A DNA stretch of 64,000 bases from Sinonovacula constricta (GCA_007844125.1 CM017572.1:30900900-30964899); one strand, 5' to 3'; shown: positions 21,349-33,812, counted from the stretch's first letter. Numbers and translations are program-made. Notes: generated by a model not told the origin, from the letters alone.

Positions 21349-23002
21349 AATGCTTTCTAACTTGTATGCCAACGTATTGCCGTCTAAATGGTCGCGTTAT
21401 ATTTCACCGCGTCATAGCATGCCACTTTGTAATATTCCAGTGCTACACAATTTGCTTGTATTCGTTTATAAAGAGTAAGATGTGAACAAACTATGCTACG
21501 AGGAAAAACACTGTAATAAGTCATAAAAACAGCTTGAATTATCAAATGTTCATAATGACTATCTTTAAAGATGTTTGCTTTTTTGTGTATTTTTAGGTTT
21601 TACGGCACACCGACACTTGATAGGTCATACAGCGCCCATCTTTAAAGATGACCGAAGTATTCGCTTATACACAGTGGCATTCTATCTTTGCTATTAATAT
21701 TTAAGGTTGTTCAGTAAAATATGTTAAACTGATTCACTCATTGGTAAGTTATCTTGCAATAAAATGCCCACATATGGAAATATTACATGGTTAGCTGGAA
21801 AATGCACGCCTGATCTCTCTGCCCAGTACAATTATTTTATAATGCATTGGTAAGTGAATTTTGAGGTTTGTGCCTGTCTATGAATACCTTTATCAACATG
21901 TGTACCCCTTTGCATATGTTAAGAATATGGCGTATGCTCCGTGTATAGGATAGCCATTGTTTCTAAAGCAACATCAGAAAACAACAATGGCATCGCTCCC
22001 TTGCTTACGTTAAAACTAGTAGAAGGATAGTTTCATGAGTAGGTGGATATGGTTGTGACAAAACAAAAGCAAACAACTTTAATATTTAGTAGCCATACTA
22101 TAGTTTTCATGTAGACAATTAACAAAGCGTTGTCCTTAATGATGTGCATATTAACCATTATAATATTATATAAATTTAAATCTTTTAAATTGCCATTCCT
22201 ATTATTTTTTATTTAAAGTAATATTATAATGAATAAACAAGACGTGCACACGCTTATTTGAAGTGTGAATATTCTCTGTTCTTAAATAACAAATATAATC
22301 TTATATATAACTGTTTTCTTCTCCTTTAGCTCTATCAGTCTCTATTAAAGTGTGTATGTATTAACCAAATTTGAAACAAAACAGCAATATATTGAACTGA
22401 ATGTTGGATACTCGGCTTGTAAAGGGACATATTTTATCACGTGTATACCAGTCCTATCATATGACTGATTGTAGCCTCAGATCTAGAACACCAATCTGAC
22501 TATCATAGTATCATAAGTCCAATTGTTGATATGTGAGTAAAAATAGAATCACACTCTTTTGACTTCAACATACTCTGGCTTAAAATCATTAAGAACACTT
22601 ATCTCACTATCACTGATTCGACTTGTTGATATTTTGATAAATTGTAATTAAAATCATTTAATACATTTATGCTAACTCAAGTTATATGTATGGATTGTTA
22701 AAATGTATATATTCAATAAATACCTAAAAAAATGATATGGTAATTGTCTAAAATACTAATTATGTACTTACACACCATAGACCTGGCTGAGCTGCTATCT
22801 TTGTAGCTTCTGCTTACTGTGAGCGTCTTATTCGAATATGGTGTCCGACGAATGATACACAGAATTCATTGCAGTTCCTGTATTAGCATTCACTCTGGCC
22901 TGTACAGCAAGCTGGTTCCGCGTTTATTGTTTACTATAGGGACTGATTCTCTGTCGCTCCTGTAGAATACATTTTACTTGGTAGTTTAAATAACCATTTA
23001 TG
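21349..23002. other. Gene-free stretch
   Basis: AT-rich sequence without a supported gene, element boundary or strong repeat. Confidence 0.6.
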
Positions 23003-23327
23003 ACCGTACCTGGTAGCGCATCCGGTAGAGTGTCAGCTCCATGTACGGAAGGCCCCGGGTTCGATACCTGGCTGCGATATAACAAAGTCGTTATAAATGC
23101 AGGTGGTATAGCTCCTTTGCTAACTCTAAATCAAATACAAGGGTAGTTCCATGACTGGTTGGCCCAGTGTCGGGATAATGTGACTGGGTGTGGTATCATG
23201 CCAGGTGTTCACGGCATGCTATATACAGTGAAGGCAGCACCATATCTGCTTCAAGTAAACACTGTCTCCAGATAACTTAAATACTGTTGATGTGACGATA
23301 GACCCAATAACTAAACAAACAAACATA
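23003..23327 (+). mobile_element. tRNA-derived SINE, family B, copy
   Basis: The head has TGGTAGCGCATCCGGTAGAG and a perfect B-box GGGTTCGATACC. The body has GTTGGCCCAGTGTCGGGATAA, TATCATGCCAGG, a GCATGCTATA(T/C)ACA motif, then CACTGTCTCCAGATAACT and an ACAAACAAAC tail. Confidence 0.92.
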
Positions 23328-23847
23328 TCCATTTATAGTTTTTGAAATCCTGAGATATGCGTTTGAAATTAACTCCTGTAAATGGCACAAGATATTTAGC
23401 CACTTTGCATTTGCATTCATGGCTAGATTTGTATTAGAAAAACATAAACTAATTACTTTACAAAACTGACGATTGGCAGCAATTACATTTTAGTTGCATT
23501 TATTTTTGCTTTGCTTTAGCATAGGCCTATTTCGTTTGTTTAAGTAATACACGGTTTGATTAAACCTTACCAATTGTTAACATAATGCTAAGGAATTAAA
23601 AAAAAATCTGCATTAATATTTGGCGATAATGAAACAATATAAACTGTTAGAATAGAATTGTTCATGACTTGTTTGTTCATCCTAAAATATCAGAAGAACT
23701 CACAGGCGGTGACTGCCTCACCACTGCTCAAGTATAATTGCATATATCAAGTTCGATAGAAATGAAGCTTGGTTGTATTTTAGGTAGCAAAGTGTACACT
23801 TTTGCCTTGGTCAACTTATAAGGCATATGTATTGTTGTTTGTAAAAT

Positions 23848-24475
23848 GTTATGAAGGCTCCTCAAGGCCGCTTATGTTTTCTTATGTTATTGTGTATTAA
23901 ATAACCATCACAGTTGCAATCACACAACATGTTATGAAGGCTCCTCAAGTCCGCTTATGTTTTGTTATGTTATTGTGTGTCAAATTACTATCACAGTTGC
24001 AATCACACAACACGTTATGAAGACTCCTCAAGGCCGCTTATGTTTTGTTATGATATTGTGTGTCAAATAACCATCACAGTTGCCATCACACAACACGTTA
24101 TGAAGACTCCTCAAGGCCGCTTATGTTTTGTTATGCTATTGTGTGTTAAATAACCATCACAGTTGCAATCACAAAACACGTTATGAAGGCTCCTCAAGGC
24201 CGTTTATGTTTTGTTATGTTATTGTGTGTTAAATAACCATCACAGTTGCAATCACACAACACGTTATGAAGACTTCTCAATGCCGCTTATGTTTTGTTAT
24301 GTTTTTGTGTATTAAATAACCATCACAGTTGCAATCACACAACATGTTATGAAGGCTCATCAATGCCGCTTATGTTTTGTTATGTTATTTGTGTGTTAAA
24401 TAACCATCACAGTTGCAATCACACAACACGTTATGAAGGTCCCTCAAGGCCGCTTAAGTTTGTTTTGATATTGTT
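23848..24475 (+). repeat. 83-bp tandem repeat, about 7.5 units
   Basis: Units begin with GTTATGAAGGCTCCTCAAGG at 23848, 23931, 24014, 24097, 24180, 24263, 24346 and 24430, a strict 83-bp period except for one added T in the seventh unit. Each unit ends with CACAGTTGCAATCACACAAC. The period is not a multiple of three and no open frame spans the array, so it is a non-coding minisatellite. Confidence 0.97.
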
Positions 24476-25324
24476 TAGTCCATTGAAGTAACTATCAGTT
24501 GCTTTATTTGGATTCTTATTTGCTAAGAGTAATATATTACTAAAGATGTTGCCAAGGTTCTGGAAAGTGAATATTAAATGCATGTAGGTCCGAATTTGAA
24601 AAGATATTCCCGGAACATATATTTTCAAAAAAACTTTGTAGCATACGTTTTAAAAGCATAATTTCACAAGAAAATTGACAAAATCATGGATTCTGCGGGA
24701 TTTGATAACAGGCCGGTCCAAAACTGGCACATTACGCTCAATAATAAAAACAAGCGGCATCACCCAAAATCTCTGTTGGAAATGTATCAGTTACACAAAT
24801 CACCCAAGCATTTGCCATACACCCCAAAACATGATCATATGTTTCCGCTGGGAAAATAGAATATAAATACCACCATTTTAGAGGTTTCTTTCAAACGTAC
24901 AGTTTGGTGCTATATCAGATCTTTGACTTGTATTGTCCTTCAAATGAGAGTAAACTTAAAGTGGGTTATATATAAGCTGTGGTTAACATAGCATCATGAT
25001 TGTTTTCCAAAAACAAAACTGTCAGGTGTCAGAAACATATTTTGACGGGATGATATCATTATGTCGGTTTGTGTCTTTAATCGAAATTCATCAAGCTGAA
25101 AAATGTACCCTAACGAGTATGGCCTGTTCGTGTGGCATTGATAACGCATTTTATATCAGATAAACGTTCACTACAGGAGGTAAGGTCATCGTACGTCATC
25201 ATAAATTAACCAAGATTTAGGCTCGTGGTGATACAGAGAGCAGCTCTGGTAATATACCTTTGTACCAGCGAAATATACATGAATCACAATTACAAAGTTA
25301 TATAAAGAAAATATGCAAGGCAAT
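24476..25324. other. Gene-free stretch
   Basis: No supported feature; ordinary AT-rich sequence. Confidence 0.6.
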
Positions 25325-25326
25325 CG

Positions 25327-25375
<49 letters not shown>

Positions 25376-25395
25376 GAAACAACATCATCACCGTC

Positions 25396-25453
<58 letters not shown>

Positions 25454-25979
25454 CAATCATCATCATCATCATTATCATCATCATTATACATCATTATTAT
25501 CATCACCATCACTATCATTATCATCATTACCATCATCACCATCATAATCATCATCATCATCATCATCATCACCATGATACATCATCATCACCATTATTAT
25601 CTTTATTATCATCATCATCATCATACATCATTAAACATCATTATCACCATCATTATCATTATCATCATCACCATCATCACCACCATTATCATCATCTTCC
25701 TCCTCCTGATCATCATCATCAACATCATCCTTTTCATTATCATAACCATCATTATATTTATCATCAACACCATAACCACCATCATCATCATCAACATCAT
25801 CACTATCCTCCTCCTCATCATCATCATTATACATCATCATCATCATCCTCATCATAATCATTATCATCATCACCATCATCACCACCATCATCATCGTCAT
25901 CATAATCATACATCATCATCACCATCATCATCATCAGTATCATAATCATCATCAACATCACCATCATCACTATCATCAT

Positions 25980-26023
<44 letters not shown>
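25325..26023 (+). repeat. (ATC)n trinucleotide array of about 700 bp
   Basis: Almost pure CAT/ATC triplets at both ends and interrupted triplets in the middle, where TTA, CAC, CTC and ACA variants mark older sequence. The three frames on each strand give poly-His, poly-Ile, poly-Ser, poly-Asp, poly-Met and similar runs. None has flanking coding sequence. Confidence 0.97.
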
Positions 26024-28761
26024 CGGCAGCTGTCATGATCTGCACTATTTTCTGAAGATGGATCTTTATCAAACATGGACAAACAATTAAAAACAAGATG
26101 TGATGGACAAACAATTTAAACCAAATTATCATGGAGAGGACTGACCGGCTAACAAATGACCCATTATTAGACTTTGATCCAAATAAACTGACATGTGCCG
26201 GTTAAAATCCATCGGAGTCAAAATAAAGGTACGGTTGTTGTGTACATTAACAGTGCAGTACTGAAATGAATAACAAAGTAACATAAAACATGCATGATTC
26301 AAGTGGCATCATACAAAGGGTTCCTGGTATTTATACATAAACTAAGCATTTTTAATTTTCACTGGTAAATATATTTTCAGTGTCTGCATTTAAGAACAGA
26401 TAACATTTTGTTTTGTGTTAGATATTTCCTTACCACACATTGTAAGGGCAGGCTTAGCTTAAGTCGGACGTTATTGATACTCGGGCTCTAACGTTGTTTC
26501 ATTCTTGTATACCGTCCCTTGAAATAAACATAAATAAGGGAAATAACCATTACCAAGTGTAATCTTATAGACAAGAGTTACTTTTCCTGAGACTGTAAAT
26601 GTCTTGAAGAAGAAAAAGTCCATTTATCATGTTGATAACAAAGATCACAAAGATCAGTCTACTCTAAAAAAAATTATGGAAAACGAACAATTTGCAGTCC
26701 AGCGATATTTTGGCTTTTATTTAAATCCCTAAATAAAGACCACCATTCATTGTGATTCAAAGTGGTCTTAATAGTGAGTTGGTCATAATAGCGAGTTTCG
26801 ATGTGTGCATGAAATCGGCTTTATTTACCCATCATTATCTCTGAGCATTGATAAGGGTGGCAAAACAAACAGACAGAAACAGCCCCCCACCCCCAAAAAA
26901 AACACACACACACACACACACTAAAACAACAACAAGCAAACAATCTATCACACTTCTTTTCAAAATGTTCTTCACAAAATTATGCTATGTCATTTATGTT
27001 ATTATTTCAAAATGTTTATGAAAATTATTTCAAATCATATAGGTAAATAAGAAAAGGTCCTATCAAAATTTTCACAAATATTTAAATTTTATCTACCTGC
27101 AGACCAAGGCAGACAAGGTAAATGTAAATGTGACAAAAACACAGAGACAAGACATAACACACAAAAAGAAAAACCATCAGTTACCGCCTTGGAACGGTCA
27201 GTCGGCAAAAGGGCCATCTGGGGTGCTTAAACCTGATTTGTGGAGGGCTCCAACCTCGCACTTCCTGAAGGTTTTTCTATCAAACAAACAGTGTAAATAA
27301 AAAATATTCCGTCAAAGTGAAACAACTAACGGTAGGCACCTGCATCGGGAGTTAAAACAGATATAATGAACTTATGTACATACATGATAACTAGTAATAA
27401 AATAATATAACATATGTACAGTATGGACAGTAGATAAAAGCCTCGGCAACCAAAAAATTCCAAATAAGAGAGTAGTTTCAAATAAAATGAAGCAGTACAA
27501 GAGCTGATATATTATAAGAACAATATAATGACGTCATAAATGCCATGACGTCATATGCCAAAAGTGTCAAAAGTGAAATGTAAAAAATACGAAGAAATAA
27601 TAGAATTTTAGAAAATCAACAAAATAAAACGTAGTATTGTTTAGAGTTAATACGTTTAAAAAACATATCATAAACGCTGAGGATTTATCCGCAGTTGACA
27701 TATTATATATGATAATGATTAAAAAAAATCCCGATGTTATAGCTACTGTGCAATCTCACGTAAAGGGTATGGAGCCTGCTCAAGTTGTCCCACCTATATA
27801 GGGCACGACTGGAGAGATGAAGAGACAAGAAATCCAACAGTGACTGTCTAATTAAGTCACTGTTTTCATAAAGTCTCAACGACCTGTCCGGTCATCGTGT
27901 AATTTAAAAGCAATGCAAGTTCTTGACTGTAAAAGGGTCAATATGGAAATTACTTATGGCAATTATTAAACTGTGTAACTGAACCAGCCATAGATACAAT
28001 GGAATATGTAACATTTTAGCCGAGATTTGACATGTATGATCAAACTTTAGATTCATATGTACAACTGTCCAATCTTGCCGACAAGTAAATGTAAGTAACG
28101 AAATTGTGTATTCAAATCAGATCAGGCTTTAAAAATCTACTGTCCATCACAAAATTCCAATATATGGAATAATATAATTCTGGATATTTATTAATATTTC
28201 TTGAAATTCCAATAGGACATATACCCATTCATAATGCATAGCATATAAAATAATTTCAAATTTAATGGTTATTCTTTAATTAGGAATTTATCTACATGTC
28301 AAATAAATTTTAACAAACACATCAGCTGGACATTCCTAATGTTACTCCCCACTATGTTTTATGGATTTGTTAGAATTGAACTTTTAATGGAAGTTTCTTG
28401 ATATGAAAGCATTACACCAAGTATTAAGTTGTTAACGGACGACTAAGACTTGTCAGACAATGGAATTTCCCGTTGTTAATCACATGTAAAATTGTCTCTT
28501 CACACACTTTGTTTTTCACACTTTTTTTAATGGATCTGAAGCGTAAAGTTCTGAATGTTTCTCTATATTGGTCAATAGGCCCCTACTAGACTAAAATCAT
28601 GATCTTGTGTGACCAGGAGTCCTAGATTGAAAATTGAAAACACAATGGAGGGTTTTATTTTGCCGATTAGCGAGTGCAAATCACACCTTGAGTGACTTGC
28701 TCCAGTCAAGGTTGTCGCAAGCGAGGCCAGTATTTTAAATAAGAAATACACAATATGTTAC
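26024..28761. other. Gene-free stretch with a dispersed repeat piece
   Basis: Nothing coding is supported. Positions 27177-27245 match the reverse complement of 1140-1200. A CA run lies at 26903-26922. Two TGACGTCA palindromes lie 17 bases apart at 27529-27536 and 27546-27553. Confidence 0.55.
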
Positions 28762-29067
28762 AAGACCTGGTAGCGCAATCAGTAGAGCATCGGCTCCAAG
28801 TACGGGAAGCCATGGGTTCGATACCGGACCTTGACATACAAAAGTCGTTAAAAGGTAGTGGTATAGGTCCTTTGCTAACGCTCAAGCAAATATAAAGGTA
28901 GTTGCATGACTGGTTGGCCTGGTATCGGGATAATGTGAATGGGTGAGGTATCATGCCAGGCGCTCACAGCATGCTATACACATTGAAGGCAGCAATATAT
29001 CCGATTCAAGTGGACACCGTCTCCAGATAACTGAAATACTGTTGGTGGGACGATAAACCCAACTAAC
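28762..29067 (+). mobile_element. tRNA-derived SINE, family B, copy
   Basis: Same unit as 23003-23327 (head ACCTGGTAGCGCAATCAGTA, B-box GGGTTCGATACC, body and CCAGATAACTGAAATACTGT end). Confidence 0.92.
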
Positions 29068-29269
29068 ATTATATGTTCTCTGGTCATTATGCCCGATTAA
29101 TGGCGTGCCTGTTCTTATGGTCAGGTTTCTCGATCAAATGCGTAAATTTAAGCACCCAGGCCTACAACCTTCGCGATAAAATGTATACGCATATGAACTC
29201 GAAAACATAATATATTTGTCGTTAGATCACAGAAACTTAAAATCAATTTCCTAATTTATTATAACCTTA

Positions 29270-29385
29270 AATGAACCGTCACAGATTTGTTCTTACGTTT
29301 TCATTTGGATTGCATGTAAATACTTTTTGTCCTGTGCCTTTTCAAATGTTGGTATATGTTGCAATGCTCATAGGATTTATAAATA
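29270..29385 (+). repeat. Dispersed repeat piece (partner 1205-1345)
   Basis: Shares ACA(G/A)ATTTGTTC(T/C)TAC and GGTATATGTTGCAAT with the insertion in duplication copy 1. The rest of 29070-30070 shows nothing. Confidence 0.6.
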
Positions 29386-30070
29386 TATCCATATTGATTA
29401 TTTACAAATAGTTTCAGTTTGTTAAAGTGGCCCAGACCTGTAACTAATGCTCGGAATCAAGTGATACTTCTGTTGATTTTAAAGGTGGTATTCGACAGTT
29501 TTTCCTACATCTAATATATGTAACAATATCTGATTCTGTTTTGGGCTTTTTGTGCATACTTTCTGTAGAAAAACATCGTACTTTAGTCTAAGCTTTGGTG
29601 ATTTTCAACTGTATTTTAAGGGCTATTAAACTCGTTAGTCAACACTTAAAATGTTCACTCTTTTCATATCTATAATTAGGAACTATTGAGATTTCTGCTA
29701 AAAATAGATGTCAATGTCATAGCGGATGCCGTGGATGTGATAAAACATAAATGGTCACGTGGTTACCTTATAGCTAACTGTGCAGTAAGACTCAGATAGT
29801 AAATATATGTAATTACGACTGCGGCATTATGGTTTATTTTGCAGAATATGTAGGCCATCAATAAACAACATTTTGAGAGATCTGTTCAGGTAACAATAAT
29901 ATATTAAGTTGTTAAATGAAAATAATTTGGTCCAAACAGTCGGGGACCACCTTTAAATACTGTGTCACATCTTGGAAACAATTGTATTATTGAATACTGA
30001 CATTAATCTATTATATACATCCAGGTTGTTCATCTTATCAAAAATAAACTTCTTAATGTGGATTTTTTAA

Positions 30071-30303
30071 GTGGCGCCCATGTCGTAGTGGTAGAGTAAC
30101 CGATTTATCCTCTCACCGTGCGGGTTCGAGTCCCATTCGGGGCAAAGGACTTAATATGAGAAGACCTTCAAGCTGATCTGCCGTGTGCCGGTGGTTCTAT
30201 CCAGACCTTTATTTGGGGTTTTCCTCCAACAAAAATATCTGGACCTCGCTATAATGATCATAATAGGTCGTTGCGATGTATTTCAATATATATATACAAA
30301 ACT
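30071..30303 (+). mobile_element. tRNA-derived SINE, family C
   Basis: The head GTGGCGCCCATGTCGTAGTGG...AGAG has an A-box-like segment, and CGGGTTCGAGTCCC is a perfect B-box. The body continues to a GGTTTTCCTCCAACAAAAAT end and a TA-rich tail. The 3' body resembles 44776-44860. Confidence 0.88.
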
Positions 30304-30545
30304 ATTAATAAAGTTTTTTTTTTTATTAAATAGCTAAAAAGATGTCCATTGTAAAGTATATTTCGTATCCTAACCTTGTTAGCCTTAAATGATAATACTT
30401 GGAAATGCTTAGCAACTGCTATGTGTTGTTAAGAAGCTGTTGTTTCTGTGAGGCACAAGCAGCATGTGTTCCTCTACTTTTTATATATCTTATGGATTTA
30501 TTTTAACTTTTCATCACTAATCGTCCCAAGATTCTTTCACAATGG

Positions 30546-30848
30546 TTCTTGATGCCTGTGATGTCCTTGTTCCTTGATGGCCGTGATGTCATTGTTCCTT
30601 GATGACTGTGATGTCCTTGTGCTTTGATGCCTGTGATGTCCTTGTTCCTTGATGCACATAATGTCCTTGTTCCTTGATGCCCATGACGTCATTGTTTCTT
30701 GATGCGAGTGATGTCCTTGTTCCTTGATGCCTGTAATGTCCTTGTTCCTTCATGCCTGTGATGTCATTGTTTCTTGATGCCCGTGATGTCCTTGTTCCTT
30801 GATGCCTGTAATGCCCTTGTCCCTTGATGCCTGTGGTTTCATTGTTGC
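30546..30848 (+). repeat. 25-bp minisatellite next to an exon
   Basis: About 12 units of the type TTGATGCC(T/C)(G/A)T(G/A)ATGTCC followed by TTGTTCC. On the minus strand the array happens to stay open for 92 codons because three units make 75 bases, but the frame is only a repeat translation. The array ends about 45 bases before the acceptor at 30891-30892, inside the presumed intron. Confidence 0.95.
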
Positions 30849-30892
30849 ATTTTGGCTGTAATGACATAGTAACATGTTCATGTATGTTACAG

Positions 30893-31029
30893 GACTTTGT
30901 GACGTTGATGATCCCAGGATCAACCAGTTTGTGTTCTACCTGATAAAGCTAGGCGAACACACCTGGGGCCTGCCCAATGCTGGAGACACCGTCAACTGGA
31001 CAAACACAGACTTCACAGGGCCAGGACAG
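30893..31029 (+). CDS. Internal exon of a plus-strand gene, DUF5054-like
   Basis: A 137-base exon between a TGTATGTTACAG acceptor and a CAG|GTATATACT donor. It starts two bases into a codon's end and finishes in phase 0. It encodes about 45 residues, including DDPRINQFVFYLIKLGEHTW followed by G-L-P and a T-V-N-W-T-N motif. The G-E-H-T-W-G motif and acidic/aromatic context remind me of DUF5054 proteins, which are distant relatives of family 38 glycosyl hydrolases; that assignment is from memory of the motif. No further exon of this gene can be found in the window, so its other exons must lie upstream of what I recognise or were not detectable. The following intron would hold the transposase-like element. 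Confidence 0.7.
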
Positions 31030-31491
31030 GTATATACTAAATATGTTTTACACACTGGTCTAGAGTTGTTACAAGCCTGATAATTGTTAAAGGCCTAATA
31101 AATTTGTTAATACTTTGTTATTGGTTAGCATACATGAATGAAATAATTGCAAGAAGTTGTATTGGTTATTTTTTGTGTATATAAATGTAATAAGCTTGAT
31201 TATTGTTTAGAAATACATTAATTCTATATTATATAATAAGCATTATGTTTGGTAATCATTGTTTTAACTTGTTATATGCAATACACTTCTGACAAGCATG
31301 TTTGCAGCATTAAAATTTGTTTTTTAATAAAATGCTTATTATTTTTTGTTTGTTTAAACAAATTTTATTACAAAAAATGATTCTCGTGATATACAAAAAT
31401 GATTTAACAATTTTCAAGAACCTTAACTTAAACGATTTGAAATAATAATTTATAATAATTTATAAATAACTTATTATTATTAACTGTATAA

Positions 31492-33360
31492 AACAATATT
31501 GCATTATTGAAAGAGACAGTTACATCAAATGAAGAAGTTGCTACCATTGCAAACAAAAATGTTAAGGTTCTGAGAGATGCAAATTTGACAATTGATTATA
31601 TGCAGGCGCTCCTAAATGATTCTCCGCAATTAAAACTATATGATGCTTCACAAAATAAGTATACAAATGAAGCAGTTATGTGTGTGATGAATTTGACTGA
31701 TATGAAAGTTCCAGTTGAAAGGGTTGGACCTGTTATAAAGGAAGTTGCAAAACTGTGTGGTAAAAATGTTGACAGGCTCCCTTCAGCTTCAACAGTGAAT
31801 AGAATTGTGGACAGTAAACTGGCTGTGGCAAAGAAACAAATCGGATGTGTATTAACAGACAAAGAGAAAACAACTCTTTATACAGATGAAACCAGAAAAT
31901 ATGGCAAATGTATGCAGACATACATAGTTACTGATGAAGAACAGAATTCATACATTTTAGGGCTACGTGAAATGGTCGATAAAAGCGGACTGAGTACTTT
32001 AGAAACTTTAAAAAACATTCTTGATGATATTACAACATACTGTCATGAGGCAGAAGGTGCGAATGACATGAACATGGGATATAAACTTCTAGCAAATATT
32101 AGAGACACTATGTCGGACAGAGCATCGACAGAGAAGAATTTCAATTCACTCTTACAGCAATTTAGAAGTGATATTTTACCAGAAATTATTGGTGATTGGG
32201 AAATTTTGACTGAAAATGATAAAAAAATTTGTTCGAAAATGAATAACATCTTTTGTGGTTTACATCTTTTAGTTGGTTTAGCTGATACATGTGAGAGTAC
32301 AATAAAAAAGTTTGAAAAAAATTACTTAGACGGTAAGGATGTAGGTTCAGCATCAAAACCAGAACTTAAGAGACACCACAGAAATGAAAGTGGTACTTTG
32401 CGTTTAATCAGAACTTCTTCAAAGTGTTTCGCTGTAGGCCAAGATGAGAAAAATGGGGTTAGTCTACCATGGACAACTTATCTCAAGTCTAAAGAAGAAA
32501 ATAATTATATAATTAGATTCAAACACAACAGATTCAACCTTGTTTTCAGTTTAGCACTAGCAACTTATTACCATAAAACAAGGATTTCAGAATTTTTAGA
32601 TGAAATTTATCGACTAACTAATGTTTTATTAAAAGCTGTATCACTAGACATCAAGGAAATACTGTTTTTAGCAGGATTAAAGGCCTCCGGTCTTATATCG
32701 AAGCTTACTGGACCACTGTGGAAACTTTTAGAAGCCCATGGGCACATATTTGAGATGAATATCTATTACAAAGAACTAATAGACTTTCTTGATAAAGGTG
32801 CAGAGGACATAGATTTTGTGGGTCAATTCATTAATGGAGAAACAAGCCCCTTTAACGCTGTGATTGCAGGTGATGCAGAATCTAGAGTCTTGTTTGAGGA
32901 TAATTTGCCTTTAAATGAAGTGTTGTATTCATTGCATCAGGCTCTTTTCCTGTCTTGGTCTGAACTTTTAAAAAGAATGGTTTCATATCATTTGCCAGGT
33001 GATAAATTCATTAATCCATGTGCACAACTTATAGCAGAAACAAAATCAGTTATGAAATATAACAAACTTCCAGAATTTGTGTTTGGTCAGTTGGACCAAT
33101 TATTACGCTTTAGACCAAATGCAACATTACTTACAAATGAGTCCTATTTACTTTATTCTCACAATAAAACAAGAGAGTGGCTTAATACACTAGAACAGAA
33201 TGAAAGGGAACAACTTATTAGTAATGCTAGAACAGAAAGTAAATCAATCAGGGATCGCTTTAAAATAAGGTTGAAAGAAATTGAAGTGAAGAGGCTTGAA
33301 ATTCAAGAAAAGAGGAGAAAAAAACTTGAAGAGACTGAAAGAAAAATAATTCAGGATTAA
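31492..33360 (+). CDS. Transposase-like protein (RNase-H-like fold family), intact core
   Basis: The frame is open from 31492, after a TAA at 31489. The reported 617 residues use a TTG at 31507, so the true start is probably in an upstream exon or lost. Numbering from 31507, the N-terminal part has a LPSASTVNRI motif (91-100). A candidate first catalytic acid follows in L-Y-T-D-E-T (D127), then an S-D-R-A-S-T-E-K segment (D204), then C250-x2-H253 and D260 in IFCGLHLLVGLAD. Acid/C-x2-H arrangements of this type are known from hAT/P/KDZ-like DDE transposases. I recognise the protein as the kind of multi-copy, unnamed transposase common in cnidarian, mollusc and fish genomes, without being able to name the superfamily. 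The last about 45 residues are a charged K/E/R coiled coil. It ends at a TAA (33358-33360), after which the same frame continues. Confidence 0.75.
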   Translation, partial: NNIALLKETVTSNEEVATIANKNVKVLRDANLTIDYMQALLNDSPQLKLYDASQNKYTNEAVMCVMNLTDMKVPVERVGPVIKEVAKLCGKNVDRLPSASTVNRIVDSKLAVAKKQIGCVLTDKEKTTLYTDETRKYGKCMQTYIVTDEEQNSYILGLREMVDKSGLSTLETLKNILDDITTYCHEAEGANDMNMGYKLLANIRDTMSDRASTEKNFNSLLQQFRSDILPEIIGDWEILTENDKKICSKMNNIFCGLHLLVGLADTCESTIKKFEKNYLDGKDVGSASKPELKRHHRNESGTLRLIRTSSKCFAVGQDEKNGVSLPWTTYLKSKEENNYIIRFKHNRFNLVFSLALATYYHKTRISEFLDEIYRLTNVLLKAVSLDIKEILFLAGLKASGLISKLTGPLWKLLEAHGHIFEMNIYYKELIDFLDKGAEDIDFVGQFINGETSPFNAVIAGDAESRVLFEDNLPLNEVLYSLHQALFLSWSELLKRMVSYHLPGDKFINPCAQLIAETKSVMKYNKLPEFVFGQLDQLLRFRPNATLLTNESYLLYSHNKTREWLNTLEQNEREQLISNARTESKSIRDRFKIRLKEIEVKRLEIQEKRRKKLEETERKIIQD

Positions 33361-33812
33361 GGGAAAATGACAAACAAAGTGTGCTTTTACGGATTATGGC
33401 AGAACGAAGCTCAAGTAAATGAAGGCCTAGGAAAACTTGATTCAGACAATGAGGAAAAAGATGCATTACAGGCACAGTTAAAATTTAGAAAAAATGTATT
33501 GAAACAAAAACATAAAAATCCAAAAATATACAATTTTACTCAAAAAATCCAGCAGGGAAATACGTAAAAGTCTTGAAGAACTAAAACAGAATGTTACCAC
33601 ACTTATTAAAGACAGTTTAATTTTGGAAACAATTGAAAAACAGCAAGACATTATCCCATTACTTGTTGGTAAAAGTGTAATGCATAAATTTAATGATGGA
33701 CAACAATACAAGGGATATGTGATATCAGTAGTACTTGGTTTTAGTAGTTGGTATAACATCAAGTATGAAGACGACTAGGATGTGTATGCGTACAATTTAG
33801 TGGAAGATTAAA
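33361..33812 (+). pseudogene. Decayed C-terminal extension of the transposase, Tudor/chromo-like domain
   Basis: Immediately after the TAA the same frame reads on for 68 codons (a cysteine/tryptophan segment, then DNEEKDALQAQLKFRKNVLK) to a stop at 33565-33567. A shift of one base near 33545-33555 restores a helical stretch. It is followed by a barrel-like module containing L-V-G-K-S-V-M-H-K-F, G-Y-V-I-S-V, a W-Y-N-I-K-Y-E-D-D segment and V-Y-A-Y-N-L, interrupted by a TAG at 33777-33779 and ending at TAA 33810-33812. This G-K-x-V-x-H-x-F...Y-x-G-x-V...W-Y-N-I-x-Y pattern is a Tudor/chromo-like fold often found at the C-terminus of the same protein family. At least three lesions show that the tail is not under constraint in this copy. 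Confidence 0.7.

Noticed and set aside
23848..24475. CRISPR-like regular repeats (also 31-bp and 61-bp arrays)
   Set aside because: The whole unit repeats, with no unique spacers; these are eukaryotic minisatellites and satellites.
25260..26132. Frames rich in His, Ile, Ser, Asp or Met across the ATC array
   Set aside because: All six frames of a triplet repeat are open; there is no flanking coding sequence.
30589..30867. 92-codon minus-strand frame with GHYRHQGTRTS repeats
   Set aside because: Pure translation of the 25-bp minisatellite.
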